DNA from: Cellulomonas phragmiteti | GTDB taxonomy: Bacteria > Actinomycetota > Actinomycetes > Actinomycetales > Cellulomonadaceae | Assembly (NCBI RefSeq): GCF_016862775.1 | Contig: NZ_BONP01000027.1 | Coordinates: 1-48,221 of the forward strand | DNA: 48,221 nucleotides | Direction: 5' to 3' | In this document: positions 10,635-24,102 of the stretch, in pieces | Position numbering within the stretch: the first letter of the stretch is position 1 | Layout: every line of letters starts with the position of its first letter | Made by a program: the position numbers and the translations under genes | The notes under the pieces: generated by a model | Databases searched by the model: none | Seen by the model: the letters and a program-made list of their open reading frames with translations, nothing else | What the model was told of the DNA's origin: nothing

Positions 10635-11551
10635 GCGGCGGGGTCGCGCCCACCGTCCCCGGTCTGCGGGCCCTCGTCGACGGGGCGACGACGGTCCTCA
10701 CCGAGGCCGGCGTCCCGTCCCCCCGGCACGACGCCCTCGCGCTCGCGGCGTTCGCCCTCGGGCTGCCCCGCGTCGAGCTCGCGCTCCCGCCGCCGTTGCC
10801 CGACGGCTTCGCGGCGGAGTACGCCGAGCTCGTCGAGCGACGGCGGGCGCGCGAGCCCCTGCAGCACGTCGTCGGGTACACCGTGTTCCGGTACGTGACG
10901 CTGCGCGTCGAGCCGGGCGTGTTCGTCCCGCGACCCGAGACGGAGACGGTGGCGCAGATCGCGATCGACGAGGCCGCCGCGCGCGCGGCGCGCGGCGCGG
11001 AGCCGCTCGTCGTCGACCTGTGCACCGGCACCGGCGCGATCGCGATCTCCGTCGACACCGAGGTGGCGGGCAGCCGCGTCGTCGCGGTGGACCTGGCGGA
11101 CGCGGCCGTGGGGCTGGCGCGGGCCAACGCGGGCGCGATCGCGAGCCCTCGGCTGCGCGTGGTCCAGGGCGACGCCTGCGACCCCCGGCTGCTCGCCGAC
11201 CTCGACGGGACGGTGGACGTCGTCGTCTCCAACCCGCCGTACATCCCGCCCGACGCGGTGCCGCTGGACCCCGAGGTGCGGGACCACGACCCCGACGTGG
11301 CCCTCTACGGCGGGGGCGCCGACGGGCTCGACGTGCCGCGGGCGGTCATCGCCGCCGCGGCGCGGCTGCTCGCACCGGGCGGTCTGCTGGTCATGGAGCA
11401 CGCGGAGGTCCAGGACGCGGCAGCGCGTGCGGCAGCGGCCGCGACCGGCGCCTTCGAGGACGTGCGCACGGTGCCGGACCTCACCGGTCGGCCCCGCACG
11501 CTCGTCGCGCGGCGGGTCGCGCACCCGGTCGTGGGAGACTCGCCCGCGTGA
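10631..11551 (+). CDS. prmC: Release factor glutamine methyltransferase
   Basis: SAM-dependent N5-methylation of the GGQ glutamine in release factors. The GTG at 10631 overlaps the prfA stop in a GTGA junction and gives 306 residues. The N-terminal helical recognition domain covers about 1-90. Then come VFVPRPETE, the SAM-binding [12 protein letters not shown] and the catalytic NPPYIP. The C terminus runs slightly past the usual end. Pairing with prfA is the most conserved context of the family. Confidence 0.96.
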   Translation: MSGGVAPTVPGLRALVDGATTVLTEAGVPSPRHDALALAAFALGLPRVELALPPPLPDGFAAEYAELVERRRAREPLQHVVGYTVFRYVTLRVEPGVFVPRPETETVAQIAIDEAAARAARGAEPLVVDLCTGTGAIAISVDTEVAGSRVVAVDLADAAVGLARANAGAIASPRLRVVQGDACDPRLLADLDGTVDVVVSNPPYIPPDAVPLDPEVRDHDPDVALYGGGADGLDVPRAVIAAAARLLAPGGLLVMEHAEVQDAAARAAAAATGAFEDVRTVPDLTGRPRTLVARRVAHPVVGDSPA

Positions 11552-12291
11552 GCCTCATCCGGATCAAGGACGCGACCGACCCGGCGACCTGGGGCCCGGC
11601 GATCGACGAGGCGGTCAACGCCGTCGGCCGTGGCGAGCTGGTCGTCCTGCCCACCGACACGGTCTACGGGATCGGCGCCGACGCGTTCGACCCGCGCGCC
11701 GTGCAGGGTCTCCTCGACGCCAAGGGCCGCGGTCGGCAGATGCCCCCGCCCGTGCTCATCCCGGACGTGCGGACGCTCGACGGGCTGGCCACCGACGTGC
11801 CGGACGCGGTCCGTGCGCTCGCGGAGGCGTTCTGGCCCGGCGGCCTCACCGTCATCCTGCGGGCCCAGCCCTCGCTCGCGTGGGACCTGGGGGAGACGCG
11901 CGGCACCGTCGCCCTGCGCATGCCGGACCACCCGGTCGCGCTCGCGCTGCTGCGCCGCACGGGACCGCTCGCCGTGTCCAGCGCGAACCTCACGGGCCGT
12001 CCGGCGGCCACCACCGCCGCCGAGGCGTACCGGCAGCTGGGGGCCAAGGTGCCGGTGTTCCTCGACGGCGGGACCGCGCCCGGCGGGGTCGCCTCGACGA
12101 TCGTCGACGCGACGGGCGACGTCCTGCGCGTCGTGCGCCTCGGAGCGATCGACCTCGCGGCGCTGGCCGCCGTGGCGCCCGTCATGGCCCCGCGGCCCGC
12201 AGCCGACGCGGTCCCGCCCGCGCAGCCGGACGACGCCCCGACCGACGACGCGCCGGCCGACGACGCCCCGCCGGAGGCCCCCGCGCCGTGA
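11548..12291 (+). CDS. tsaC: Threonylcarbamoyl-AMP synthase
   Basis: Makes threonylcarbamoyl-AMP from threonine, bicarbonate and ATP for the t6A37 modification of ANN-decoding tRNAs. The GTG at 11548 overlaps the prmC stop by 4 nt and gives 247 residues. The YrdC/Sua5 fold is marked by [17 protein letters not shown], the KGR loop and the [14 protein letters not shown] block. The C-terminal tail from about residue 212 is a low-complexity Ala/Asp/Pro extension with PADDAP-like units and no Sua5 domain, so it is a short TsaC form with an extra tail. Confidence 0.93.
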   Translation: MSLIRIKDATDPATWGPAIDEAVNAVGRGELVVLPTDTVYGIGADAFDPRAVQGLLDAKGRGRQMPPPVLIPDVRTLDGLATDVPDAVRALAEAFWPGGLTVILRAQPSLAWDLGETRGTVALRMPDHPVALALLRRTGPLAVSSANLTGRPAATTAAEAYRQLGAKVPVFLDGGTAPGGVASTIVDATGDVLRVVRLGAIDLAALAAVAPVMAPRPAADAVPPAQPDDAPTDDAPADDAPPEAPAP

Positions 12292-13418
12292 GGACCTACC
12301 TGCTGGTCGCGGTCATCGCCGCCGTGGTGACCTACCTGACGACGCCGCTCGCGCGGTGGTGCGCCCTGCGCTGGGGTGCCATCACCGCCGTGCGCGACCG
12401 TGACGTCCACGCCATCCCGACGCCGCGCCTGGGGGGCATGGCGATGTTCGCCGGCCTCCTGGTCGCGCTGCTCATGGGCTCGCAGCTGGCGTTCCTCGAG
12501 CCGGTGTACGCCAACCCGCGGCCGATCTTCGGCATCGTCGGCGGCGCCGCGCTGGTGTGCGCCCTCGGTGTGGCGGACGACATCTGGGACCTCGACTGGC
12601 TCACCAAGCTCATGGGGCAGGTGCTCGCCGCGGGGTTCCTCGCGTGGCAGGGCGTGCTGCTCTACACGCTGCCCATCGGGGGCGTGCTCAGCGGCTCGGC
12701 GCGCACGGCGGTGTTCGTCACCGTGGTGTCCGTGGTGGTGGCGATGAACGCCGTGAACTTCGTCGACGGCCTGGACGGGCTGGCCGCCGGCGTCCTGGCG
12801 ATCGGCGGCGCGGCGTTCTTCCTGTACGCGTACCTGCTGACGCAGAACACGAGCCGGGACGACTACTCGAACCTCGCGACGCTCGTGGTGGGGGTCATGG
12901 TGGGGGTGTGCGTCGGGTTCCTCCCGCACAACCTGTACCCGGCCCGCATCTTCATGGGGGACTCCGGCTCGATGCTGCTCGGGTTCGTCATGGCGGCCGC
13001 CGCGATCGTGGTGACCGGGCAGATCGACCCGGCGGCGGTCGTCGACCGCGTGCGGTTCCCCGCGTACGTGCCGATCCTGCTGCCGGTCGCGGTCCTCGTG
13101 CTCCCGCTGCTGGACATGGGGCTGGCGATCCTGCGGCGGGTGCTGCAGGGCAAGAGCCCGTTCCACCCCGACCGCCTGCACCTGCACCACCGGCTGCTGG
13201 CTCTCGGCCACAGCCACCGGCGCGCCGTGCTCATCATGTACGTGTGGACCGCCGTCCTGGCGTTCGGCGTCGCGGCGCTGGCCGTGCTGTCGACCACCAC
13301 GGTGCTCGTCGCGACCGGTGTCGGCGTGGTGGTCGCGACCGCCCTGACCCTCGGCCCCCTGCGTGGCTCGGGCCGTGCGCCCGTCCCCGACGAGGCCGAG
13401 CACGCGACCCGCACCTGA
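12288..13418 (+). CDS. wecA: WecA/TagO-type undecaprenyl-phosphate sugar-1-phosphate transferase
   Basis: Polytopic membrane enzyme of the MraY/WecA family (376 residues, about 10-11 hydrophobic segments). It transfers a sugar-1-phosphate, usually GlcNAc-1-P, to undecaprenyl phosphate to start synthesis of wall polymers. The GTG at 12288 overlaps the tsaC stop. Family motifs are [34 protein letters not shown] and [11 protein letters not shown], with the cytoplasmic loop [16 protein letters not shown] near the C terminus. A gene of this type between tsaC and atp is standard in Actinobacteria. The exact sugar donor cannot be read from the sequence. Confidence 0.9.
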   Translation: MRTYLLVAVIAAVVTYLTTPLARWCALRWGAITAVRDRDVHAIPTPRLGGMAMFAGLLVALLMGSQLAFLEPVYANPRPIFGIVGGAALVCALGVADDIWDLDWLTKLMGQVLAAGFLAWQGVLLYTLPIGGVLSGSARTAVFVTVVSVVVAMNAVNFVDGLDGLAAGVLAIGGAAFFLYAYLLTQNTSRDDYSNLATLVVGVMVGVCVGFLPHNLYPARIFMGDSGSMLLGFVMAAAAIVVTGQIDPAAVVDRVRFPAYVPILLPVAVLVLPLLDMGLAILRRVLQGKSPFHPDRLHLHHRLLALGHSHRRAVLIMYVWTAVLAFGVAALAVLSTTTVLVATGVGVVVATALTLGPLRGSGRAPVPDEAEHATRT

Positions 13419-13441
13419 TCACCGACCGATCGGAGACCACC

Positions 13442-15147
<1,706 letters not shown>

Positions 15148-15151
15148 TCCG

Positions 15152-15736
15152 ATGATCGCGACGACTCTCGTCCTGGCGGCAGAGGAGGGCAGCGGCTCGC
15201 TGCTCCTCCCGCCGTTCTACGACGTCCTGTGGTCGGCGGTCTGTGCGGCGATCATCGGCTACGTCTTCTGGAAGAAGGTGCTGCCGGTCTTCACGCGCAT
15301 CCTCGACGAGCGCACCGAGCTCATCGAGGGCGGGCTGAAGCGCGCCGAGGTCGCCCAGGAGGAGGCTGCCGCGCTGATCGAGCAGTACCGCGCCCAGCTC
15401 GACGAGGCGCGTCTGGAGGCTGCGCGCGTCCGTGAGGAGGCGCGCGCCGAGGGCCAGACGATCCTGGCGGAGCTGCGGGCGAAGGCTGCGGCCGACGCCG
15501 AGCGGATCGTGCAGAACGCCCACCGGCAGATCGAGGCGGAGCGCAAGGCCGCGGAGATCTCGCTGCGCACGGACGTCGGCACGCTGGCGACCGATCTCGC
15601 AGCGCGGATCCTCGGCGAGTCGCTCTCCGAGGACGCCCGTGCCGCCCGCGTGGTGGACAGGTTCCTCGACGAGCTCGACGAGAACCTCGGCGCGCCTGTC
15701 GAGGCACCGGGCGCGGACAGCGTCAGGGGCCGTTGA
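15152..15736 (+). CDS. atpF: ATP synthase F0 subunit b
   Basis: Peripheral stalk subunit, 194 residues, starting 4 nt after the atpE stop. A single transmembrane helix at about 25-45 is followed by a long charged helix rich in Ala, Glu and Arg, with the RAEVAQEEAAALIEQY pattern typical of the b dimer. Unlike mycobacteria, b and delta are encoded by separate genes here. Its TGA overlaps the atpH ATG by one base (TGATG), so the two are translationally coupled. Confidence 0.95.
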   Translation: MIATTLVLAAEEGSGSLLLPPFYDVLWSAVCAAIIGYVFWKKVLPVFTRILDERTELIEGGLKRAEVAQEEAAALIEQYRAQLDEARLEAARVREEARAEGQTILAELRAKAAADAERIVQNAHRQIEAERKAAEISLRTDVGTLATDLAARILGESLSEDARAARVVDRFLDELDENLGAPVEAPGADSVRGR

Positions 15737-16551
15737 TGCGTGGCGCGAGCGAGCAGGCCCTGACGGCGGCGGAGGACCGGTTCGAGCCGGTGCTCGCCGC
15801 CCTGGGGCCCGGTGCGGCGACGGTCGGCGACCAGCTCTTCGCGGTGGTCGACCTGCTCGAGGCGCACTCGTCCCTGCGCCGCGCGCTCACGGATCCGGGC
15901 GCCACGGGTGAGGCGAAGGCCGCCCTGGTGACCGGCGTGCTCGGGGGCCGGGTCGACGGGAAGGTCGTGGACCTCCTCGCCGGCATGGTGCGAGGACGCT
16001 GGTCCAGCGAGCTCGACCTGCTCGACGCCGTCGCGCACCTCGCCGCGGTCGCGGTCCTCGCAGCCGCGCAGGCGGGTGGGGACCTCGAGCGCGTCGAGGA
16101 CGAGCTGTTCCGGGTCGACCGGCTGCTCGTGGCCAACCGTGAGGTCCGGGCGGCGCTGGCCGACCGCAGGACCGACGTGTCGCGTCGCCTGGCTCTCGTG
16201 CGGGACCTGCTCGCCGACAAGGTGGCACCCGCCACGCTCACCCTGGTCTCGCGCGCCGTGGCCGTGCCCCGCAAGCGGTCGCTGACCGCAGCGATCATCG
16301 AGCTCGGGCGGGTGGCGGCCGCACGTCGCCGTCGTCTCGTGGCCAAGGTCACCGCCGCGAGCGTGCTGACCACCGCCCAGCGTGCCCGGGTCGAGACCTT
16401 CCTGACCCGCCGCTACGGGCGTCAGGTCCAGCTCAACGTCTCCGTCGACCCCGCAGCCCTGGGCGGGCTGCGGATCCAGGTGGGCGCCGACGTCATCGAC
16501 ACGACCGTTCGCGCACGCCTGGACGACGCCCGCCGCCGGCTCGCCGGCTGA
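15736..16551 (+). CDS. atpH: ATP synthase F1 subunit delta
   Basis: Connects F1 to the peripheral stalk. The ATG at 15736 shares its first base with the last base of the atpF stop; a TTG one codon earlier is less likely. It has 271 residues, the long actinobacterial form compared with about 177 in E. coli, the extra length being N-terminal. The conserved C-terminal part carries [20 protein letters not shown] and [18 protein letters not shown]. Confidence 0.94.
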   Translation: MRGASEQALTAAEDRFEPVLAALGPGAATVGDQLFAVVDLLEAHSSLRRALTDPGATGEAKAALVTGVLGGRVDGKVVDLLAGMVRGRWSSELDLLDAVAHLAAVAVLAAAQAGGDLERVEDELFRVDRLLVANREVRAALADRRTDVSRRLALVRDLLADKVAPATLTLVSRAVAVPRKRSLTAAIIELGRVAAARRRRLVAKVTAASVLTTAQRARVETFLTRRYGRQVQLNVSVDPAALGGLRIQVGADVIDTTVRARLDDARRRLAG

Positions 16552-16615
16552 CGCCCACTCACGACTCACCCACCCGCCGGTCCGCACCGGGCGGACACGA
16601 CAGGAGTTACCGCTG

Positions 16616-18244
<1,629 letters not shown>

Positions 18245-18246
18245 GC

Positions 18247-20698
<2,452 letters not shown>

Positions 20699-20745
20699 GC
20701 CCTCGGGCACGGACGACCTACCCCACGCACACAGGAGGCAGCACG

Positions 20746-21033
20746 GTGGCACAGCTCGAGGTCGACGTCGTCGCGGCGGACGGCAAGGTGTGGTCCGGGT
20801 CCGCGCGCCAGGTGTCGGCACCGGCGGCGGACGGTGACGTCGGCATCCTCGCGGGGCACACGCCGCTGCTGTCGGTGCTGCGCCCCGGCGCGGTCCGTGT
20901 GGTCCCGGTCGATGGTGGCGCGACGTTGTCCTGGCACGTCGACGGCGGCTTCATGTCCGTCGACTCCGACCAGGTCACGGTGGTGGTCGACTCGGTCGCG
21001 AAGGCGACCACGGCTGCCGCGACCGGGCACTGA
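20746..21033 (+). CDS. atpC: ATP synthase F1 subunit epsilon, short form
   Basis: 95 residues from a GTG with AGGAGG upstream. Only the N-terminal beta-sandwich is present: LEVDVVAADGKVWSGSA, then GDVGILAGHTPLLSVLRPG and HVDGGFMSVDSDQVTVV. The C-terminal helical hairpin that inhibits ATP hydrolysis in E. coli and Bacillus is missing, and the protein ends in a short Ala/Thr tail. No frameshift is evident: the bases after the stop do not encode helices in another frame. Short epsilon forms are known in Actinobacteria. Confidence 0.93.
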   Translation: MAQLEVDVVAADGKVWSGSARQVSAPAADGDVGILAGHTPLLSVLRPGAVRVVPVDGGATLSWHVDGGFMSVDSDQVTVVVDSVAKATTAAATGH

Positions 21034-21063
21034 CGCGGCGGACGGCGACGTGGAGGTCGCGGC

Positions 21064-21513
21064 GTGAGCGGTGCGGCGTGGTTCGCCGTCCTCGTGGCGT
21101 CGTCGGTCCTCCTCGTCGGCGTCGTCGGGGCCGTCTGGCTCTCGCGGACCCGGGCGCTGTCGCGTCGCGTGGGGTCGTTCTCGTGCCTCCTCGTCGAGGG
21201 TGACGCCGCGGGCGCCGCGTCGTCGGCGCGCGGTGTCGGCCAGTACGGGGCGGTGACCCTCTACTGGTGGCGGCGGTCGTCGATCATGCCGCGGCCGGCG
21301 CGGACGTGGTCGCGCAGCAGCATCGTCGTGCTGGAGCGCACCGTCCTGCCGCCGGTCCCGGGGCGCCCCCAGGCGGTCGTGGCACACTGCCGGGTCGTCC
21401 CGTCGTCCGGGGGTGGTCCCCGCGAGATCCGGCTGCAGATGTCCGCAGACGCCTACGCCGGCTTCACGTCGTGGCTGGAGGCCACGCCGTCCCGGGTCGG
21501 CAAGGTCATCTGA
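21064..21513 (+). CDS. DUF2550 family membrane protein
   Basis: 149 residues. A single N-terminal transmembrane helix (about 5-25) is followed by [16 protein letters not shown] and a small beta-rich domain with [14 protein letters not shown]. This architecture and the place between atpC and nucS match the actinobacterial DUF2550 family, whose function is unknown. The GTG start lies 30 bp after atpC, so it probably belongs to the atp transcript. Confidence 0.85.
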   Translation: MSGAAWFAVLVASSVLLVGVVGAVWLSRTRALSRRVGSFSCLLVEGDAAGAASSARGVGQYGAVTLYWWRRSSIMPRPARTWSRSSIVVLERTVLPPVPGRPQAVVAHCRVVPSSGGGPREIRLQMSADAYAGFTSWLEATPSRVGKVI

Positions 21514-21541
21514 GGTCCGCAGCAGATCGGGAGGAGCGCAC

Positions 21542-22237
21542 ATGCGCCTGGTGGTGGCGGAGTGCGCCGCGCGGTACACGGGTCGGTTGTCGGCGCACCT
21601 GCCGCGCGCGCGCCGGCTGGTCGTGGTCAAGGCCGACGGGTCGGTGCTGCTGCACTCCGACGGCGGCTCGTACAAGCCGCTGAACTGGATGAGCCCGCCC
21701 TGCTCGCTGGCGGTGGCGGAGCCCGACGCGGACCAGGCCGCCGCCGGTGTGACCCAGGTGTGGACGGTGCAGCACGCCAAGTCCGACGACCGCCTCGTCA
21801 TCGACCTGTTCGACGTGCACCACGACTCGGCCCACGAGCTGGGGGTCGATCCGGGCCTGGTGAAGGACGGCGTCGAGGCGCACCTGCAGGAGTTGCTCGC
21901 GGCGCAGATCGCCCTGCTGGGCTCCGGGCACACGCTGGTGCGGCGCGAGTACCCGACCGCCATCGGGCCGGTCGACATCCTCGCCAAGGCGCCCGACGGC
22001 GGCACGGTCGCGGTGGAGATCAAGCGGCGCGGTGACATCGACGGTGTCGAGCAGCTGACCCGCTACCTCGACCTCCTCAACCGGGACCCGCTGCTGCGGC
22101 CGGTGCGCGGGGTCTTCGCGGCCCAGGAGATCAAGCCGCAGGCGCGCGTGCTCGCGGTCGACCGCGGCATCTCCTGCCTGGTGCTCGACTACGACGCGAT
22201 GCGCGGGGTCGACGACGTCGACTCGCGCCTGTTCTGA
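21542..22237 (+). CDS. nucS: Mismatch-specific endonuclease NucS/EndoMS
   Basis: Cuts both strands at mismatched DNA and provides non-canonical mismatch repair in Actinobacteria, which lack MutS/MutL. It has 231 residues from the ATG at 21542 (GGGAGG upstream). The N-terminal DNA-binding domain starts [16 protein letters not shown]. The RecB-like nuclease domain shows the catalytic set D145 (GPVDILAK), E159 and K161 (AVEIKRRG). The C terminus ending DDVDSRLF differs from typical beta-clamp motifs. The atpC-DUF2550-nucS order is conserved in the phylum. Confidence 0.95.
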   Translation: MRLVVAECAARYTGRLSAHLPRARRLVVVKADGSVLLHSDGGSYKPLNWMSPPCSLAVAEPDADQAAAGVTQVWTVQHAKSDDRLVIDLFDVHHDSAHELGVDPGLVKDGVEAHLQELLAAQIALLGSGHTLVRREYPTAIGPVDILAKAPDGGTVAVEIKRRGDIDGVEQLTRYLDLLNRDPLLRPVRGVFAAQEIKPQARVLAVDRGISCLVLDYDAMRGVDDVDSRLF

Positions 22238-22297
22238 GGGCGCCGTGCCCAGCACCGTCGCGGGGACGCGCGGTCGGCCCGTCCGCGGCGGGCGCGC

Positions 22298-22741
22298 GTG
22301 ATCCGGCTCTGGACGGCACCGGCCGTGGCCGGCGTCGTGGCGGCCGTGCTGACGGTGTGGCTGGTCCGCGCCGTGGGCATCCTGCTCGCGCAGGGGCCCG
22401 GCTCGCCGGTCGTCACCGTCCCGTCCCTGTGGCTGCTGTACGCGGCGGGCCCGGCGGTGCTCTGCGCCGTGCCCCTGGTGGTCCTGGCGCGCGCCGTCCT
22501 CGCCCGGTTCGGCTCCTCGCCCGGGCTCTACACCGCCCTCGGGCTCGTGGGGGGCGCGGCGGTCGGCACGGCGCTGACGGGTGTGCTGCTCGCGGCGTGG
22601 CCGTGGCAGCTGGGTCCGGCGCTCGCGTGGGAGATGGTCGGGCTGCCGACGGTCGGCGGGATCGTGGGCGGCACGGTCGCGGGTCTCGTCGCCCGGCGGC
22701 GCGACGCGCGCGACGTGCCCGGGCGTCCGGACGACCGCTGA
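22298..22741 (+). CDS. Small integral membrane protein of unknown function
   Basis: 147 residues with four predicted transmembrane helices at about 7-30, 42-64, 76-100 and 112-132, then a charged C-terminal tail rich in Arg and Asp. I do not recognise the family. GTG start at 22298. The stop lies inside a perfect 16-bp tandem duplication (22727-22758). Amino acid composition and G/C bias match real genes here. Confidence 0.6.
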   Translation: MIRLWTAPAVAGVVAAVLTVWLVRAVGILLAQGPGSPVVTVPSLWLLYAAGPAVLCAVPLVVLARAVLARFGSSPGLYTALGLVGGAAVGTALTGVLLAAWPWQLGPALAWEMVGLPTVGGIVGGTVAGLVARRRDARDVPGRPDDR

Positions 22742-22765
22742 GCCGGACGACCGCTGAGCCGGACG
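22727..22765 (+). repeat. 16-bp tandem duplication across a stop codon
   Basis: CCGGACGACCGCTGAG occurs at 22727-22742 and again at 22743-22758, followed by a partial third copy (CCGGACG). Each full copy carries an in-frame TGA for the small membrane protein. Confidence 0.85.
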
Positions 22766-22820
22766 CCGTCGGGCCGGCAGGTCCCGGTGCGCGTCGTGGC
22801 TCCTGCGCGATGATGTGCGC

Positions 22821-24068
22821 ATGGTGAGCGACCTGCCCGATCTCAGCGGTGCTCTGCTCGTCCGCGGTGACGTCGTCACCCCGACGGCCGTGGTGCTCGA
22901 CGGCGTCGTGGCGGTCCGGGACGGGCTCGTCGTCTGGGTCGGCGCCGCGGGCGACGTGCCGGCCGCGGCGCTGCCCCCCGCACCCCCGCCGGGCACGCAC
23001 GTGCTGCCGGGCCTGGTGGACCTGCACTGCCACGGCGGCGGCGGCGCGAGCTTCCCCGACGCGACCGGCCCCGACGACGTCCGCCGGGCCGCGGCGGAGC
23101 ACCTGCGGCACGGCACGACGACGCTCGTCGCGTCGCTGGTCACGGCCCCGCGCGAGGTCCTGCTGGCCCGTGCCGCGCTGCTGGCCGATGCCGCCGACGC
23201 GGGCGTGGTGGCGGGCCTGCACCTCGAGGGCCCGTTCCTGTCCCGCGCGCGGTGCGGCGCGCAGAGCCCGGACGACATGCTGGCGGGTGATGCCGACCTG
23301 GTGCGGGAGATCGCCGCGGCGGCACGGGGGCACCTGCGGACGATGACGCTCGCGCCCGAGGTCCCGGGGGTCGCCGACGGCGGCGACGACGTGCTCGGCG
23401 CGCTGGTCGAGGCGGGTGCGCTGCCATCGGTGGGGCACACGGACGCGTCGGCCGAGCAGGTGGAGGCGGCGGTGGTGCGGGCGTTCGACCTGCTCGCGAC
23501 GTCGCCCCGGGCGCGCGGCCCCCGTCCGACGGCGACGCACCTGTTCAACGGGATGCGGCCGCTGCACCACCGCGACCCGGGCCCGGTGGCGGCCTGCCTC
23601 GCGGCGGCGGCCCGCGGCGAGCTCGTCGTCGAGCTCGTGGCCGACGGCACGCACCTCGCACCCGGCACCGTGCGGGCGGTGATGGACCTCGTCGGGCCGG
23701 ACGGTGCCGTGCTCGTGACGGACGCCATGGCGGCGGCCGGCATGCCGGACGGCGACTACCGGCTGGGGCCGAAGGCGGTGCGTGTGGCCGACGGCGTCGC
23801 CCGCCTGCTGGCCCACGCCCCGGACGGCACCGTGCACGTCGGGGCGATCGCCGGCGGCGTCGCCCACCTGCTCGACGTCGTGCGCGCGACCGTCGCCGCG
23901 GGTGTCCGGGTGGTCGACGCCGTCCGGGCGGCGTCGGCGACCCCGGCGCAGGTCCTCGGCCGGCCCGACGTGGGCGCGCTCGTGCCCGGGCGTCGTGCGG
24001 ACCTCCTCGTCACCAGCGGGGACCTGCGGCCTGTCCGGGTCGCGCGCGCGGGGGCCTGGGTCGCCTGA
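22821..24068 (+). CDS. nagA: N-acetylglucosamine-6-phosphate deacetylase
   Basis: Amidohydrolase that removes acetate from GlcNAc-6-P, feeding amino sugars into glycolysis or wall precursors. It has 415 residues from the ATG at 22821; the GTG at 22815 is an alternative. No Shine-Dalgarno is seen, and a -10-like TGATGT ends just upstream, so the mRNA may be leaderless. The metal motif is VDLHCHGGGG. Also present are LEGPFLSRARCGAQ, the metal and substrate histidines in SVGHTDAS and THLFNGMRPL, and the catalytic Asp in VLVTDAMAAAGM. It stands alone, without nagB or a GlcNAc transporter nearby. Confidence 0.93.
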   Translation: MVSDLPDLSGALLVRGDVVTPTAVVLDGVVAVRDGLVVWVGAAGDVPAAALPPAPPPGTHVLPGLVDLHCHGGGGASFPDATGPDDVRRAAAEHLRHGTTTLVASLVTAPREVLLARAALLADAADAGVVAGLHLEGPFLSRARCGAQSPDDMLAGDADLVREIAAAARGHLRTMTLAPEVPGVADGGDDVLGALVEAGALPSVGHTDASAEQVEAAVVRAFDLLATSPRARGPRPTATHLFNGMRPLHHRDPGPVAACLAAAARGELVVELVADGTHLAPGTVRAVMDLVGPDGAVLVTDAMAAAGMPDGDYRLGPKAVRVADGVARLLAHAPDGTVHVGAIAGGVAHLLDVVRATVAAGVRVVDAVRAASATPAQVLGRPDVGALVPGRRADLLVTSGDLRPVRVARAGAWVA

Positions 24069-24095
24069 CCGGCCTGGGTCGACCGACCGGGCCGG
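24069..24095. terminator. Possible terminator between convergent nagA and GH3 genes
   Basis: An imperfect hairpin (CCGGCC at 24069-24074 pairing with GGCCGG at 24090-24095) fills the 34-bp gap between the two convergent stops. Confidence 0.35.
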
Positions 24096-24102
24096 GGCCC
24101 GC

